A stretch of 64,000 bases of DNA. It comes from Adenophora triphylla var. japonica. Lineage: Eukaryota; Streptophyta; Magnoliopsida; Asterales; Campanulaceae. The notes beneath the pieces are model-generated. The model had not been told where the DNA came from. It was given only the letters and a program-made list of their open reading frames with translations, and ran no database searches. Location: assembly GCA_022495995.1 (NCBI GenBank), contig JAFEMH010001468.1, positions 186,001 through 250,000 of the forward strand, in the 5' to 3' direction. Below, one piece after another: positions 32,636 to 44,048 of the stretch; position 1 is the stretch's first letter, and each line of letters starts with the position of its first letter. A program made the translations under genes and the position numbers.

Positions 32636-33526
32636 ATGGGTAGATTTTCTTCAAAGTTCAATCCCAAAAAAATGGCTCAAACAGCAAAACAATTGGTTTT
32701 TGGGAAAAATCATGAGGATGATTTGAAGGGAGATGAAAGGGAGAGAGAAATAGTATCTTTCAATGTGGTTAAAAGTTCAGAGGTGGTGAGTGACAAAGGT
32801 AAGAACAAGAGGGTGAGAGTAGAGCAGGACTATGGCAGCAAAGAGATAGATGTCAGAGAGAAGGTTGATAGTAGAGATGGAGAAGGGATAAGGCTTTTTG
32901 GGAAAACTATTAAGGTTGATCAGGGTGAGTCTAGCAAGGGAAAAGGTAAGGTAGAGAGGGTTTATACACTAGGAGAATTGGTTAAGCAAGATAGGGCTCA
33001 GACAGCTATTGAGAGGGGCTTAGCTGTCAAGAATAAGGTTGAGTCTGAGAAGCAGTACACTCCTGTGAGCAGGGATTCACTCTCTCCTGGGGTTGGTTTG
33101 TTGGAGGGTAGAGGTGATAACTTTGCTGGAGTACAAGTATCTCCTTCCTTAATAATAACTCACTTATTCAACCAGTTTATAGGTTGTTTTAGCCCTGTCA
33201 GAGCTCCAGTTGTGGAGAGAGATGTGTCTAGAGCTGGCCAACCATTTGCTGTTGCTGGACATGGTTCTTATTCTGGAGATTTCAGCTTTGTGACACCAAT
33301 GGAGGGTTTGCTTCAACCTTATGATGCAATAGAAGAATGGTGGCTAAGGAGAGCAAGTCCTTCACTTCAGTATTCAGTTACTTCAATTGATCCCTTCCTT
33401 GAGAGGCACCCAGTATGGTTGCAAAGGTATCATCAGACCTTGCAGTCTACTCAAGAGGCTAGATGTGAAGGAATGAGTGCAGGAGGTGGATCTGGAGAGA
33501 CAGTGACATTTCCTAAGAATGTCTGA
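32636..33526 (+). CDS. Antisense ORF of copia element 1, unknown function
   Basis: A 296-codon intact ORF on the strand opposite to gag-pol, between the RNase H end (33792) and the sense extra ORF (32154). The N-terminus is basic (begins MGRFSSKFNPKKMAQTAKQ). Residues about 35-150 are highly charged with several KGK/KNK clusters that could serve nuclear import. A hydrophobic block lies near 170-185 (LIITHLFNQFIGCF). A Trp-rich block lies near 228-270 (EEWWLRRASPSLQYS, HPVWLQRYHQ). I recognise no family. It is the only long frame in this element without a stop, while every sense frame is broken, which is notable. Antisense additional ORFs are known from some plant LTR retrotransposons (recalled literature). 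It could still be an accidental frame or a captured host sequence. Confidence 0.55.
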   Translation: MGRFSSKFNPKKMAQTAKQLVFGKNHEDDLKGDEREREIVSFNVVKSSEVVSDKGKNKRVRVEQDYGSKEIDVREKVDSRDGEGIRLFGKTIKVDQGESSKGKGKVERVYTLGELVKQDRAQTAIERGLAVKNKVESEKQYTPVSRDSLSPGVGLLEGRGDNFAGVQVSPSLIITHLFNQFIGCFSPVRAPVVERDVSRAGQPFAVAGHGSYSGDFSFVTPMEGLLQPYDAIEEWWLRRASPSLQYSVTSIDPFLERHPVWLQRYHQTLQSTQEARCEGMSAGGGSGETVTFPKNV

Positions 33527-33791
33527 CAGATGAGGTGAAGATTTGAAGAGGAGCTGGATCTGGAGATTTGTTTGGTGTTAAGGAAGTTTTTGTTGTGTGG
33601 ATGCAGATGAGAGAGTGAGATTTCATGGGTTGTTGTATGTTTTTTTTTTGTTTTTGTTTTTCTTTGTCTTTTGAATAGATAGCTGTCAGTAGATGGCTAT
33701 CAGGAATGTGTTGAGTGGATAGCTGTCAGGCTTCATTGTGACAGCATTGCTCTATATGTAAGCCCCTTTTTATTTATGAAAAATAACTTTT

Positions 33792-35447
33792 TTATTTTGG
33801 CATGTTTATCATTCCAAGCATAGCTCTTAAAAGCTCAAATCTCTTTTCATCCATTGCTTTTGTAAGAATATCAGCAACATTGTCCTCTGTTCCAACTTTA
33901 TTAAGACATATATGAACTTTTTCAACATGGTCTCTAATAAAGTGGTGTCTGACTTCAATGTGCTTAGTTTTTGAATGCTGAACAGGATTTTCAGTCATTG
34001 CAATGGTGCTTGAATTGTCACACAAAATAGGAACATTGTCTACAGAAACTCCAAAGTCTTGAAGTTGACTTTTGAGATATAAAATTTGAGAACAACAATG
34101 TCCTACAGCCACATATTCAGCTTCTGCTGTAGAAGTAGCAACTGAGGTTTGTTTCTTGCTAGACCAAGAAATTATTCTTGAACCCAGAAACTGACAGCTA
34201 CCACTTGTGGATTTTCTATCCAAATTGCATCCAGCATAGTCTGAGTCTGTGAATCCAATTAGTAATAAAGGAGCATCACATGGATACCACAATCCTTAGT
34301 CTGGAGTTCCCTTTAGATACCTAAGAATTCTTTTGACAGCTGCCATATGTGATTCTTTTGGATTTGCTTGAAATCTTGCACAAAGACACACACTGAACAT
34401 GATATCTGGCCTAGATGCAGTTACATATAGTAGGGATCCAATGTAACTTCTATAGAGAGTTGGATTAACACTTGGCCCATCAATGTCAGCATGAAGTTTG
34501 GTGGTAGTTGAGAGAGGGGTTTTTGCAGGAGAGGCATTTTGCATATCAAATTTCTTGATCATGTCTCTTGTATATTTGGCCTGATTTATGAATGTGCCTG
34601 GACTGGATTGTTTCACCTGAAGTCCTAAAAAGAATGTGAGCTCACCAATCATGCTCATTTCAAACTGATCTTGCATGATTTTTCCAAATTCTAGGCAGAG
34701 TGACTCATTTGAAGATCCAAAAATTATGTCATCAACATAAACTTGAATGAGCAAGGTATCTTCACCATATTTCTTGATAAACAGGGTATTATCAATATGG
34801 CCTTTGGCAAAACCTTTGCCAAGTAAGAATTTTGAAAGGGTTTCATACCATGCCCTTGGAGCTTGCTTGAGTCCATATAGAGCTTTTTCAAGCTTAAAAA
34901 CATGGTCAGGAAACTTAGGGTGCTCAAAGCCAGGGGGTTGTGAGACATAGACCTTTTCTTTTAATATTCCATTAAGAAAAGCTCTTTTGACATCCATTTG
35001 ATAGACTTTCATCCTTTTGGATGATGCAAAAGCAAGGAATAATCTGATAGCTTCCAGTCTGGCAACAGGGGCAAATGTTTCATCATAATCAATGCCTTCT
35101 TCTTTCCTGTACCCTTGAGCTAGTAATCTAGCTTTGTTTCTGATGACAGTCCCTTCCTCATTCATTTTATTTCTGAAAACCCACCTTGTTCCAATAACAG
35201 TTTGATTTCTTGGTTTAGGAACAAGTTGCCACACTTTGTTCCTTTCAAACTGTTCTAATTCTTCTTCCATAGCTTCTATCCAGTCAGCATCTTGGAGTGC
35301 TTCATTTATTTTCTTTGGTTCAAATTGGGATATGAATGCACTCATGAGAAAAGGAATGTTGTCTGGAACTGGGGTTTTATCAATTTGAAGGCTGATGTAA
35401 AAAATCTTTATTGGGTGGAATGATGTGAGTAATGGTGGATTCATCAT
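33792..35447 (-). pseudogene. Reverse transcriptase and RNase H of copia element 1
   Basis: The RT block (35447-34296) has [48 protein letters not shown], the palm [10 protein letters not shown] near 34733-34704, and [16 protein letters not shown]. RNase H (34292-33792) follows in the same frame, with FTDSDYAGCNLDRKSTSG, STAEAEYVAVG and CDNSSTIAM giving its acidic residues. One TAA at 34298-34296 between the two blocks breaks an otherwise continuous frame. The RT frame overlaps the integrase frame by 68 bp in a different register (35447-35380), so there is also a frameshift between integrase and RT. Confidence 0.88.
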
Positions 35448-37173
35448 TGGTTTTAGGAGGAGAAAGAGGATTATTGGATGGAGATGGAAGGTGGCTAGTA
35501 GATGGATTACTTGAAGAATTTGGATGGCTGTCAGCTAAGGGTTGGCTGTCAGCTAAGGAAGAATTTTGAGAGATGTCAGTCAAGGGATGACCATTTACTT
35601 GAGTATTTTCTTCTTCATCAATTGGATTGGTTGAGGGAATGATTGCTGTTGACTTGGTTGGTTGGATTGGTTGATGATGAGAATGAACTGGTTCATGGCT
35701 GTCAGAGAGATGATGACTGTCTGGCATAGGATGGCTGTCAGATGAATTTCTTGGTACCATGTATGGAAGATTTGATGAGTCTTGTTCATGATGGAGTACA
35801 GTTGAATCAAGAATGGGAGAAGCTTCAGGGAGATTATCTGGGTTTCCTAAAACTTCATCAAAATCACACAATTCAGTCACACTTTGATCATTGTTTTCAT
35901 CAAAGTCAACATGAATTGATTCTTCCACTACAAGTCTTCTTTTGTTGTAGACTCTGTAAGCTTTGCTTGTATTAGAATACCCAAGAAAGATTCCTTCATC
36001 ACTTTTGGAGTCAAATTTGTCCAAATTGTTCTTCCCATTATTGTGGATGAAGCATCTACTTCCAAAACTGTGAAAGTAGGAAATGGTAGGAACTTTGTCA
36101 TTCCATAATTCATATGGAGTCTTCTTATGGAATTTGTTGATTAGTGTTTTATTTTGAACATACACAGCAGTAGTGACAGCTTCACCCCAAAAATACTTTG
36201 GGAGATTGTGTTCTGACAGCATTGTTCTTGCTGCCTCACAAATTGTTCTGTTCTTCCTTTCAGCAACACCATTTTGTTGGGGTGTTCTTGGGGCTGAAAA
36301 ATTGTGATCAATACCTTTGGAGTCATAATATTCTTCTACTCCTGTGTTCTCAAATTCCTTTCCATGATCAGATCTGATCTTGATGATGGATGTCCCTTTT
36401 TGATTTTGAATTTTATTGAACAGCTTTGTTAGACAGCTAAGGGTGTCACTTTTGGATTCAAGAAGAATGATCCAAGTGAATCTGGTGTAGTCATCAACCA
36501 CAACTAGGGAGTATCTCTTTCCTCCTAAAGATCTAGTTCTTATGGGTCCAAAGAGATCCATATGAAGTAGTTTAATAGGTCTTGAGGTGTCCAATCTGGT
36601 CTTGGGCATGAATGAAGATCTCTTTTGCTTCCCACATTGGCATGCTTTGCATAGTTTGTCCTTCTTGAATGGGATCTTTGGAAGACCTCTGACTAGATTT
36701 GAATTTGCAAGCTTGGAGATGGTTTTATGGTTAAGGTGAGCCAATCTTTTGTGCCAAAGCCATGACATATCAGATTGACTAAATGACAGAAGGCAGTGAG
36801 CATTTAAGGATTCCACAATCTCTAGGTTTAAGCAGTAGAGATTTCCTTTTCTTGATCCAGTCAGAATGACTTTATTGCTTTTGTCTTTAACAGTACATTG
36901 ATCCTTGGTGCAAACAACATAATATCCCTTATCACAGATTTGACTAATGCTGATCAAATTGTGTTTGAGACCTTCTACATAAGACACATTTGTAAAAATG
37001 ATATCTTTAGTAATAAGATTTCCTGATCCTTTGACCTTAGCTTGGGAATTGTCACCAAAGGTTACATTTGGACCATTTTTAGGGATATATTGTTGCAACC
37101 AGTCTTTATTGAAGGTCATATGTCTACTACAACCACTATCTAAATACCAGAGTCCTTTCCTAGGTACCTGCAA
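35380..37173 (-). CDS. Protease and integrase part of pol, copia element 1
   Basis: A 597-codon open block continuing pol. The protease active site lies at the N-terminus ([12 protein letters not shown], residues about 8-19). The integrase zinc-binding HHCC region is near 166-215 ([23 protein letters not shown]). The catalytic core has Asp in HMDLFGP, Asp in [10 protein letters not shown] and Glu in [13 protein letters not shown], all present. A C-terminal [15 protein letters not shown] motif follows. Residues about 470-590 are low complexity with repeated DSH/DSQ units, caused by the recurrent TGACAGCCA-type word discussed in the findings. The true start is upstream, as part of gag-pol; 37173 is simply the first Met of this open block. 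Confidence 0.85.
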   Translation of the reverse strand: MQVPRKGLWYLDSGCSRHMTFNKDWLQQYIPKNGPNVTFGDNSQAKVKGSGNLITKDIIFTNVSYVEGLKHNLISISQICDKGYYVVCTKDQCTVKDKSNKVILTGSRKGNLYCLNLEIVESLNAHCLLSFSQSDMSWLWHKRLAHLNHKTISKLANSNLVRGLPKIPFKKDKLCKACQCGKQKRSSFMPKTRLDTSRPIKLLHMDLFGPIRTRSLGGKRYSLVVVDDYTRFTWIILLESKSDTLSCLTKLFNKIQNQKGTSIIKIRSDHGKEFENTGVEEYYDSKGIDHNFSAPRTPQQNGVAERKNRTICEAARTMLSEHNLPKYFWGEAVTTAVYVQNKTLINKFHKKTPYELWNDKVPTISYFHSFGSRCFIHNNGKNNLDKFDSKSDEGIFLGYSNTSKAYRVYNKRRLVVEESIHVDFDENNDQSVTELCDFDEVLGNPDNLPEASPILDSTVLHHEQDSSNLPYMVPRNSSDSHPMPDSHHLSDSHEPVHSHHQPIQPTKSTAIIPSTNPIDEEENTQVNGHPLTDISQNSSLADSQPLADSHPNSSSNPSTSHLPSPSNNPLSPPKTNDESTITHIIPPNKDFLHQPSN

Positions 37174-37310
37174 AACAGAAAGTAAATTTTATGGTACCCT
37201 ATTTATTCTTTTGGGTCCAAAGGATTAGTTTTTCTTTGGCACCCTAGATTTGTTCATTGATCCTTTTCTGAAGAACTGGTTTAGGGTATTGTAATATGAC
37301 ATGATTTGCA

Positions 37311-39495
37311 TCATGTAAGGAGTAAGGACAGTGGATTGGGATGGATTGAAGAAGTGGTTTGGGTTGTTGTATTGGGGTTGAAACTGAAAGGTATTTGGAT
37401 AGGATGATTTGGGGGAGTCACTTTGATTTGCATGACTTCTTCCATTTGAGTATTTCCATTGAGGTTTTTGTTGTTTGGTGTATCTATGTTTGTTATAGAA
37501 TCTTTGTTGTCTTGGGGTTCTTTGTGGTTTGGAAGATCTTGGGCCGCCCGGGCCTTGGGTCTGTCAGGCTTGGCATCTAGCACCTTTTTGCAACTTAATT
37601 TCTTCCTGTATATTTGCCCCTTTTTTAACCCAAATATACTTGCTTCCATGAATTTTACTTGGTCCTTTGTTTGAATGACTAGGACCAAGCAAGATTTCCT
37701 TTGATTTTCCCTTGGTTTGAACAGGATAGGTTTGAGTTTGATAGCTGCTAGAGCTTAGGTTTTCTAGAACCATTTTTTCAATGGCCCTTTCACCAGTGGG
37801 AGGAGTGTACATCTTTAGTGTAGGATCATCAGCACCAATCCCTGTTTTGTCACTAGGATGTCTTTGGGTGTAGGTGAAAAGGGATAATGCTTTGCTTGAC
37901 TTGTTCCATGAATCTATTTTCTTTTTAAGAGCATCATTCTCTTTTTCAAGATTTATGAGTCTTTGACAGCTTTCTTGAGTACTGGATGTCTCAGCTGTCA
38001 GATCCATGTTTTGTTTTTCAAGCATGAAGCATTGATCTCTTAGCCCTTGACAGGCTTTCTCAAGTTTAGCATTGGTTTTTGTGAGGGTGTCAATGGTTGA
38101 GGATTGGGAAAGGTTCTCATTGACCAGTGAAGCAAAGCTAGTTTTTTGTTTCTTGGTTTGAATTAAAAGAGTGCAAACTAATTGTTTGAAACCATCAATA
38201 TTTAAAGAGTTAAAGTCATGTACCTCTTTTAGTTCTTCTGCTAGTAAGTGCTTCCATATCTTCCTCATTGTCGACTCTTCCTCATCTTCGCCTATAAAGC
38301 ATAGCATGGCTTCCTCTCCTTCATTGTCGAGTCATCCTTTGGACACATATTCTTCATCACTGAATTTTGATGAATCGGCTATCATAACTTGCTCCTTGTT
38401 TTTGTCATTTTTGCTTTTGGAGCAATTGAAGGCTTGCACCTGGAACCTGTGAATGATCTCTTTTGAGTATGTCAATTTCTTAGGCTGTACGATTGTCCAC
38501 AGGTTTCCTTGGTTCAGGACAATCAGATGAGTAATGTCCTTGCTTTCCACATTTAAAGCAATCAACAGTCTTCTTGTAGCTGTCTTGTTGAGCATTAGAT
38601 GTGGAAGGATTGTACTTTTTGTCAAAAGATTTCTTTTGAAATTTCATGGCATTTCTGACAGCCATGGATATGAGGCTTGGAATGTCTTCTTGAGAGATAC
38701 ATTTGCGACAGGTTTGGAGCTGATGTTTATCTTTTGAAGGGCATTGTTGACAATGGTCTCAATGTCTTGGTGAGTGATTGGTTTGTGGGAAGTTTCTTGA
38801 GCAGTTAAGGCTAAAGTTTGTGAAATGGTAGGAACTGGTTGAATTTTTATCATACCTTCCAGTTCATAAGCTTCAAGCTTTCCAAAATACTGTTCAACTG
38901 TCATTGTGCTCCATTCAGATCCTTCTCTAATAGGTAATGCTACCTTTTCATATTCTTGTGGAAGATTGGAATATATATTGAGGCAGAGATCTTGTTATTC
39001 AAATGTTTTTCCATGGTCAGCAATAGATCTAACAAGATTTTCAAACCTTGGTTGAGCAGCACTCACTTTTTCTCCAGGATAGAACTTGAAGTTGTCTAAT
39101 TGCCTAAGCAAGTTATACAAATTTTGTGTCCTGACACTGGTGTGTTTAGTGAACTTAGTTTGAATGAGAGCCCATGCTGTTCTGGCATTTGGTTCCTTAG
39201 CAATTTCTTGTGCTAGTGAGTCATTTACACTCTTTTGAAGAATGTTTTTGACTTTTAAGTTTGCACTGATTAATTGCTTTTCAGATTCAGACCATGTTTC
39301 TGGGGATTTGATCCTACTAGGTCCTCCATCAGTATCTATTTGAGTTGGGTAGGACACTTCATTCTCTAGAACATACCAGTTCCATATACTGTTTGCATCA
39401 AGGTATGTTTTTATTTTTGATGCATAGATCTCAAAAGATCCACAGTCATCAATGTGTGGGATGTCTTTTTCATTATTTCTCCTTGGTTGAGGCAT
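37311..39495 (-). pseudogene. Gag of copia element 1, broken
   Basis: It starts at ATG 39495 (MPQPRRNNEKDIPHIDD), 56 bp after the primer-binding site. The copia gag core runs to about 38640, with one TAA at 38997-38995; the related element at 62351-62662 has a sense codon there. A CCHC zinc knuckle (CFKCGKQGHYSSDCPEP) is near 38567-38517. After frame changes, a long Leu/Lys/Glu-rich coiled-coil segment follows (38307-37564) and then a Gln/Pro/Asn-rich tail to 37311. The long C-terminal extension is usual in Sirevirus gag. Confidence 0.8.
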
Positions 39496-39550
39496 GGTGG
39501 GTTTGAAGAGGATCCTTCACAAGTTGTTATACTTTTGAATTTGAAGACAA

Positions 39551-39562
39551 GCTATGATACCA
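39551..39562 (-). promoter_or_regulatory. Primer-binding site of copia element 1
   Basis: TGGTATCATAGC on minus, one mismatch from the initiator-tRNA-Met site TGGTATCAGAGC, just inside the 5' LTR. Confidence 0.75.
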
Positions 39563-39564
39563 AT

Positions 39565-40729
39565 TGAAAGGCCCTTGTTTGATATGCAAATGATCAGACA
39601 GCTATGGCTTGACTTAGCTGTCAGATATTTGATGAATTGTGCAGCGGAATAAGTAAGGCTTGAAATAATGATAGGACAAATGAACACAATGGAATAATGC
39701 AAGTGTGTGAATGTGTTTGCAGAAAGTAATAACACAGAGAATTTAAAGTGGTTCAGAGTTCACTCCTCTTACATCCACCCCCACTGTCAATCTTGACAAG
39801 TGAGATCAATTTTATTATAATCTTAATCAACAAGAATTACAAATGATTGATCAGGCAAGTTCCTTGAACTTCCTCTTTCTAATTAGTACAATCAACTAGG
39901 GATACACTTAAAGTACAGTCTTAAGTGTTTTTACAACTTGAAGTACAGTCTCATGATTTTACAAAACAACTAATACACTCAAAGAACAGTCTTGAGTGTT
40001 TACAAATTATTTCTACACCTAAAGTACAGTCTTAGAATTTGGAATTTGTGAATTAACACACTAGGGTTGTTGTTGTTGAAACAGGGGTTTCAGGCTGAAG
40101 GTTTTTGGTTTGGAACAGTGTTTGAAGGGTAGGGATTGGTGTGTAGGGATGTAAGGGAGAGGTTTATGGACTGTGAAAAAGAGTATTTTTCAAGAGTAAT
40201 TTGTGCAGAGGTTGAATTCTTCTATTTATAGCCTTCAATGTAGTCGTTGGAATATGACTGTTGCAGCTTCATTAATGAGTCTTGACCCCACTTGTCCACT
40301 TGCAGGTCTTCATGAGCTGGATTGAGTTGTAGGCTTCCAGAAGGTCTTCAATGGTCTTCAAAGGTGAACTTGATAGCTGTGAGGATACAGGATCCATCTT
40401 GGTTGAGATTTTGGCATCAAAGAATGAGACAGAGTAATGGCTGTCTGAGGGACTGAAGCCATAGCTGTCAGATCATACCAATGCTTAACTATCAAAGATG
40501 ATCTCTAATAAGGATTGACATGCACTTGATGATCTTGATATCTTAGAGAGGGAATATGATTCATGTTATTGATTGATTGTAACCAATGTATAAGGTAGAA
40601 TCATAACTGTCAGATAAACTGAGAGATGAATATGATAGATTTCCTCTTTTGATATAAACCCTGTTCTATATATATATTCCTTTATCAAAACCAACTAACT
40701 AAGACTTTGATCAAAGTTAGGTCCTAACA
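39565..40729 (-). repeat. 5' LTR of copia element 1
   Basis: 1165 bp, nearly identical to 27583-28764. TATAAATA on minus at 40230-40223 is the likely core promoter. It lacks a 15-bp segment present in the other LTR near 28632-28647, between two CTGTCAGA words, a typical deletion between short direct repeats. Confidence 0.95.
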
Positions 40730-43193
40730 GAATTTACCGACGAAAAATTCCGTCGGTAAATTGCAAAGAATTTTTTTTAAAAATACTGCGTTTTAAAAAC
40801 CACCTGCAACCTGTTCAAACAAATATCAAAATTCCCACCTGTTTAAAAACATACACCAAAACACATGAAAAAAAAAATTCAACGTTCATCAAAATCTTAA
40901 AACCAACATAAAAACTACTCAACTTTGATTATAAGCCAAATAAAAACAAAGCCAAAAGTTCAACATTCATCCATAGATGCTAATTGGTACCGATCAGTTT
41001 CCCAAATCATACAAAGCCAAAAGTTCTAACTAATGTAAACTAACGGAATAAATAAAAACAAAAAATGTACTGGACACATATTCCTCGATGAAACATCTTG
41101 AACCAACAATGGAGATAAGTTGCCACAATCAGAGCCTCAAGCTTTAGTTCGGGTGCTGCACATCAATGATAAAAAGCAATGAACTAAAATCTATAAGGTA
41201 TCAATGAACAATCAGATTGAGAAGGGAAACAAAAATATCAACAGCTAACACCAACACATCAGTTTAAAGGTTGTGATGTCAACAAAAAAGAATAATAGAA
41301 AGGAAATACATAGACTACCATTGCTTTTAGCATGTCACCCTTCGGTTTCTCAGCGAAGTGGATGATATGCCCCGGCTAAAAGGGTAATCTCCTCTAGCTT
41401 CACTAACCCCTGCCCACCTGAAACAAAAGTGCAGATTTATGAAAGTTGTCATCTTGTGTTCAAAGAAAGGGAATAAACAAACAAAAATGGAAACTAATTT
41501 CTTTTATATTTTTTCTCGTTAAACTGCCAACAAGTCAACTTCCTTTATATCCATGAAACACTATAAAAGGGCACTCATTTTGAGTATGAATCCTAATCAT
41601 CAGATGCGCTAATTAGAGAATAATTATCTTCCAGAAGCAAAAAAAATGTGTGTACTAAGTTGCATTAGAATAAAATGTGCAGATGCTACGCTCCTTGCAG
41701 CAGAAAGTACTTATTTCCCACTATGGCAAGACAGTCATATTGATGAAGGTCATTCATTTTTGGATGCAAAAATTTCTTGGCTGTCCAATTCCACTGTTTG
41801 GATGCAAAAAGTTCTTGGCTGTCCCAAACAATATTCCAATTTTCCTGAACTTAAAATAAATAAACTTAAATATCACATAATCCAATTCTTTGTTGAATTC
41901 CAATTCTAAACATCTTTTCTTTTTCTTTAAATTGCCAAAGCGTATATACATTCTCTATAACATGATAAGTACAAAGAAGAATTGATAATGATGGTTCGGA
42001 GCAGGCAAAGAGCTGAACTTGAAGCTCTCTACTACCTGGATACGATTTCTTACGCAAAGAATTTTTTCAAGCCCAATACATATAATTAGTTATGCCACTA
42101 CTTCCATTTGAAAAGGAAGAGTCAAAAATAGTTGATCCCTACATGGATATATTGTGCTAATGTTAAACAACAAAACAAGCTATGGTCTCTCATGTGTCTA
42201 TCTTATGGTGTAAGTACGGTCCCACTAGATGCACAACCCTAATCCAAGCAATAACTTGGATTATAAATAATGAGAAACTACAAAAGGAAGAATACACAAA
42301 TGAAGTTTTACAGACATGACATTTCTGAATTGCATGTACGATCTGGAACCCCATTGTACTGCCAAAAATGTTTACCCAAGGATGACCCTAAAACCTTCAC
42401 AGAATATGAATGGAAGGCCAGAGTACAAATGAATGTGCATTAACCACAAATTTTCATAATTGACACCGTAAAAGCATACCAGGATTCCTTCAAGATCCTT
42501 GGCAGAATATGAATGGACCATCTTCCCCTTCTCTCTTCTCTTGTATCTTGTGACAATCAAAGTATAAAGAAGTAAATTGGGGCCAAATTTATAACTACGA
42601 GAGAAAAAAAGAGTTGAAACATAAGTACAATTAGTGCAAGATTATTATTAACCTTCCATGAGGCCGAGTGACCTTGATTGCTGTTTCCTCCGTGATCTTG
42701 GACTCCTTTGTCTCTTCGTTGTTAGCACTTTCTACAACTGATATGCACAAACTATAATCAGCATATTTTGATAAATGAATGGCATCATTTCAAATTATGC
42801 ATCAACAATAACTTATTGTACTTTCTAGTAGTGCTGGCTCCTCTTGATGATAACTCCGGCCTCTGTTAAGAAGTTGGCAAGGAATCTCACATTCTGTACA
42901 AAAAAGAAAATGGTTTACAGAAGCTAAGAAACTGGAAACAGCTAAAATAAATCCTTCGAATTCAGCCCGGCAAAAAATAATAATCCCTCCTGCCATAAAG
43001 ATGTTCCTATTTGACTATTTAAACATTCGAATGATATATTTTCCTTTCCATTATTATTATCCTTTAATGAAAGTAAGAATTAGCTTAACGAAAGTAAGAA
43101 TTGGGCTAGTAGCAAATTACCATTCAAATATCTAAGTCGTATAGTTAGGAAGTTCACTCATTTTAACCACTCAAATTGGGAAGTGAGACTTTC
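40730..43193. other. CACTA internal region, left half
   Basis: After the remaining subterminal repeats (to 40765) this is AT-rich DNA with several exon-like islands on the minus strand bounded by AG/GT: near 41340-41415, 42480-42560, 42655-42740 and 42834-42893. Only the last is tentatively recognised. No transposase motif was found. ORFs here (for example 41646-41909) look accidental. Confidence 0.5.
42834..42893 (-). pseudogene. Captured exon fragment resembling ribosomal protein S18 (organellar type)
   Basis: On minus, a pyrimidine-rich tract and TGTACAG acceptor precede a 60-bp reading frame giving NVRFLANFLTEAGVIIKRSQ. This matches the S18 pattern (a hydrophobic F-L-T/S-E-x-G-x-I-x-x-R core), as I remember it for plant organellar S18. 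The frame ends abruptly at CACTACTAGAAAG, a CACTA-terminus-like word (42833-42821). The match is short, so the identification is tentative. Confidence 0.4.
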
Positions 43194-43786
43194 TGAAAGA
43201 AATGGAGCGGCTAGGAAGTGCACAGAAGACTGATGTGAGTCCTGATGCTATCGCACCAGCACTAGCACAACAGTGAAATGCAGCGGAATATTAAAACAGA
43301 AATGAAATGAACACAGAATTAAATACTTATCTACAGCAATATGCTGTAGACAATAAACTTCTCTTATTAAAGAAATATCTTTTGAAATCGATTACAAAGA
43401 AACAATAAGAGAATAACTAAAATAACCAAAAGAACTCTCTCATAAAAACACTCCTCTCAAGTCTATATTTCTTTAGCCTTTCAGAGTGTATATATTCATC
43501 TCTTGTATACTGACTTGGGTCTTGTATTTATAACCAAGTAGTACACGTCTAATGGGTAAGGTTGAGCTTGATCATCAATCTCTTTTATCTCTAATCCTTA
43601 TCCTTTGTGAGAGTCCTATAAAACAACCAAAACAATACTAAACACATAACAGAATTCGGTCAGATAGGTTAGTAATAATAAAAATTAAATATAAAATATT
43701 TACATAATATTAAATATAAAGAAAGAAACAAAACATAATTAAGTCAACCTTTTGACTTGGCTAAGTGTGATGCTATCACACTTTCA
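43194..43786 (-). repeat. 3' LTR of copia element 2
   Basis: 593 bp; on plus it starts TGAAAGAAATGG and ends ATCACACTTTCA. The last 30 bases contain the near-palindrome AGTGTGATGCTATCACACTT. Confidence 0.95.
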
Positions 43787-44048
43787 ATCTCCCCCTGTTT
43801 TGTTGCTTTCTGTTCAAAAACAAATCTCAAGCACGATATATAATAAGCTAAGGATTATTCAAAACATGATATGAGATGGAGAGCTCGAATGCTCCCCCTA
43901 AATACTAGCTAATAAAAACCATAAACCATCATGTTCAAAAACATGTCCAAAACAAACTAAACCAAACCAAGCAAAAGCAAATCACCATTGTTCCTAACAA
44001 ACAAGAAATTAAAATTGTTTTTAAGACATAAACCATATCATAACCCAT

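Larger units (their letters stand above)
27583..40729 (-). mobile_element. Sirevirus-type Ty1/copia element 1, full length, with sense and antisense extra ORFs
   Basis: The 5' LTR is 39565-40729, the primer-binding site 39551-39562, and gag and pol run 39495 to 33792 (minus). An extra ORF region is at 32154 to 29003 (minus), an antisense ORF at 32636-33526 (plus), a purine-tract end at 28765-28780 and the 3' LTR at 27583-28764. The target duplication GAATT is exact at 27578-27582 and 40730-40734. The large extra region after pol and the GGGGGAAAT polypurine tract fit the SIRE/Maximus (Sirevirus) lineage. LTRs differ mainly by a 15-bp deletion and a TA-repeat change, which together explain the 1182 versus 1165 bp lengths. 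Coding frames carry several stops and shifts, so this copy is probably inactive although young. Confidence 0.93.

Noticed and set aside
41646..41909. 87-codon ORF in the CACTA interior
   Set aside because: No recognisable motif, no splice context, and it contains an internal 28-bp-type repeat giving the same peptide words twice; likely chance.
42821..42833. Possible true right end of a smaller CACTA (27211-42833)
   Set aside because: The flanking triplet CTG does not match TCT and there are no subterminal repeats beside it, whereas the end at 54929 has both.
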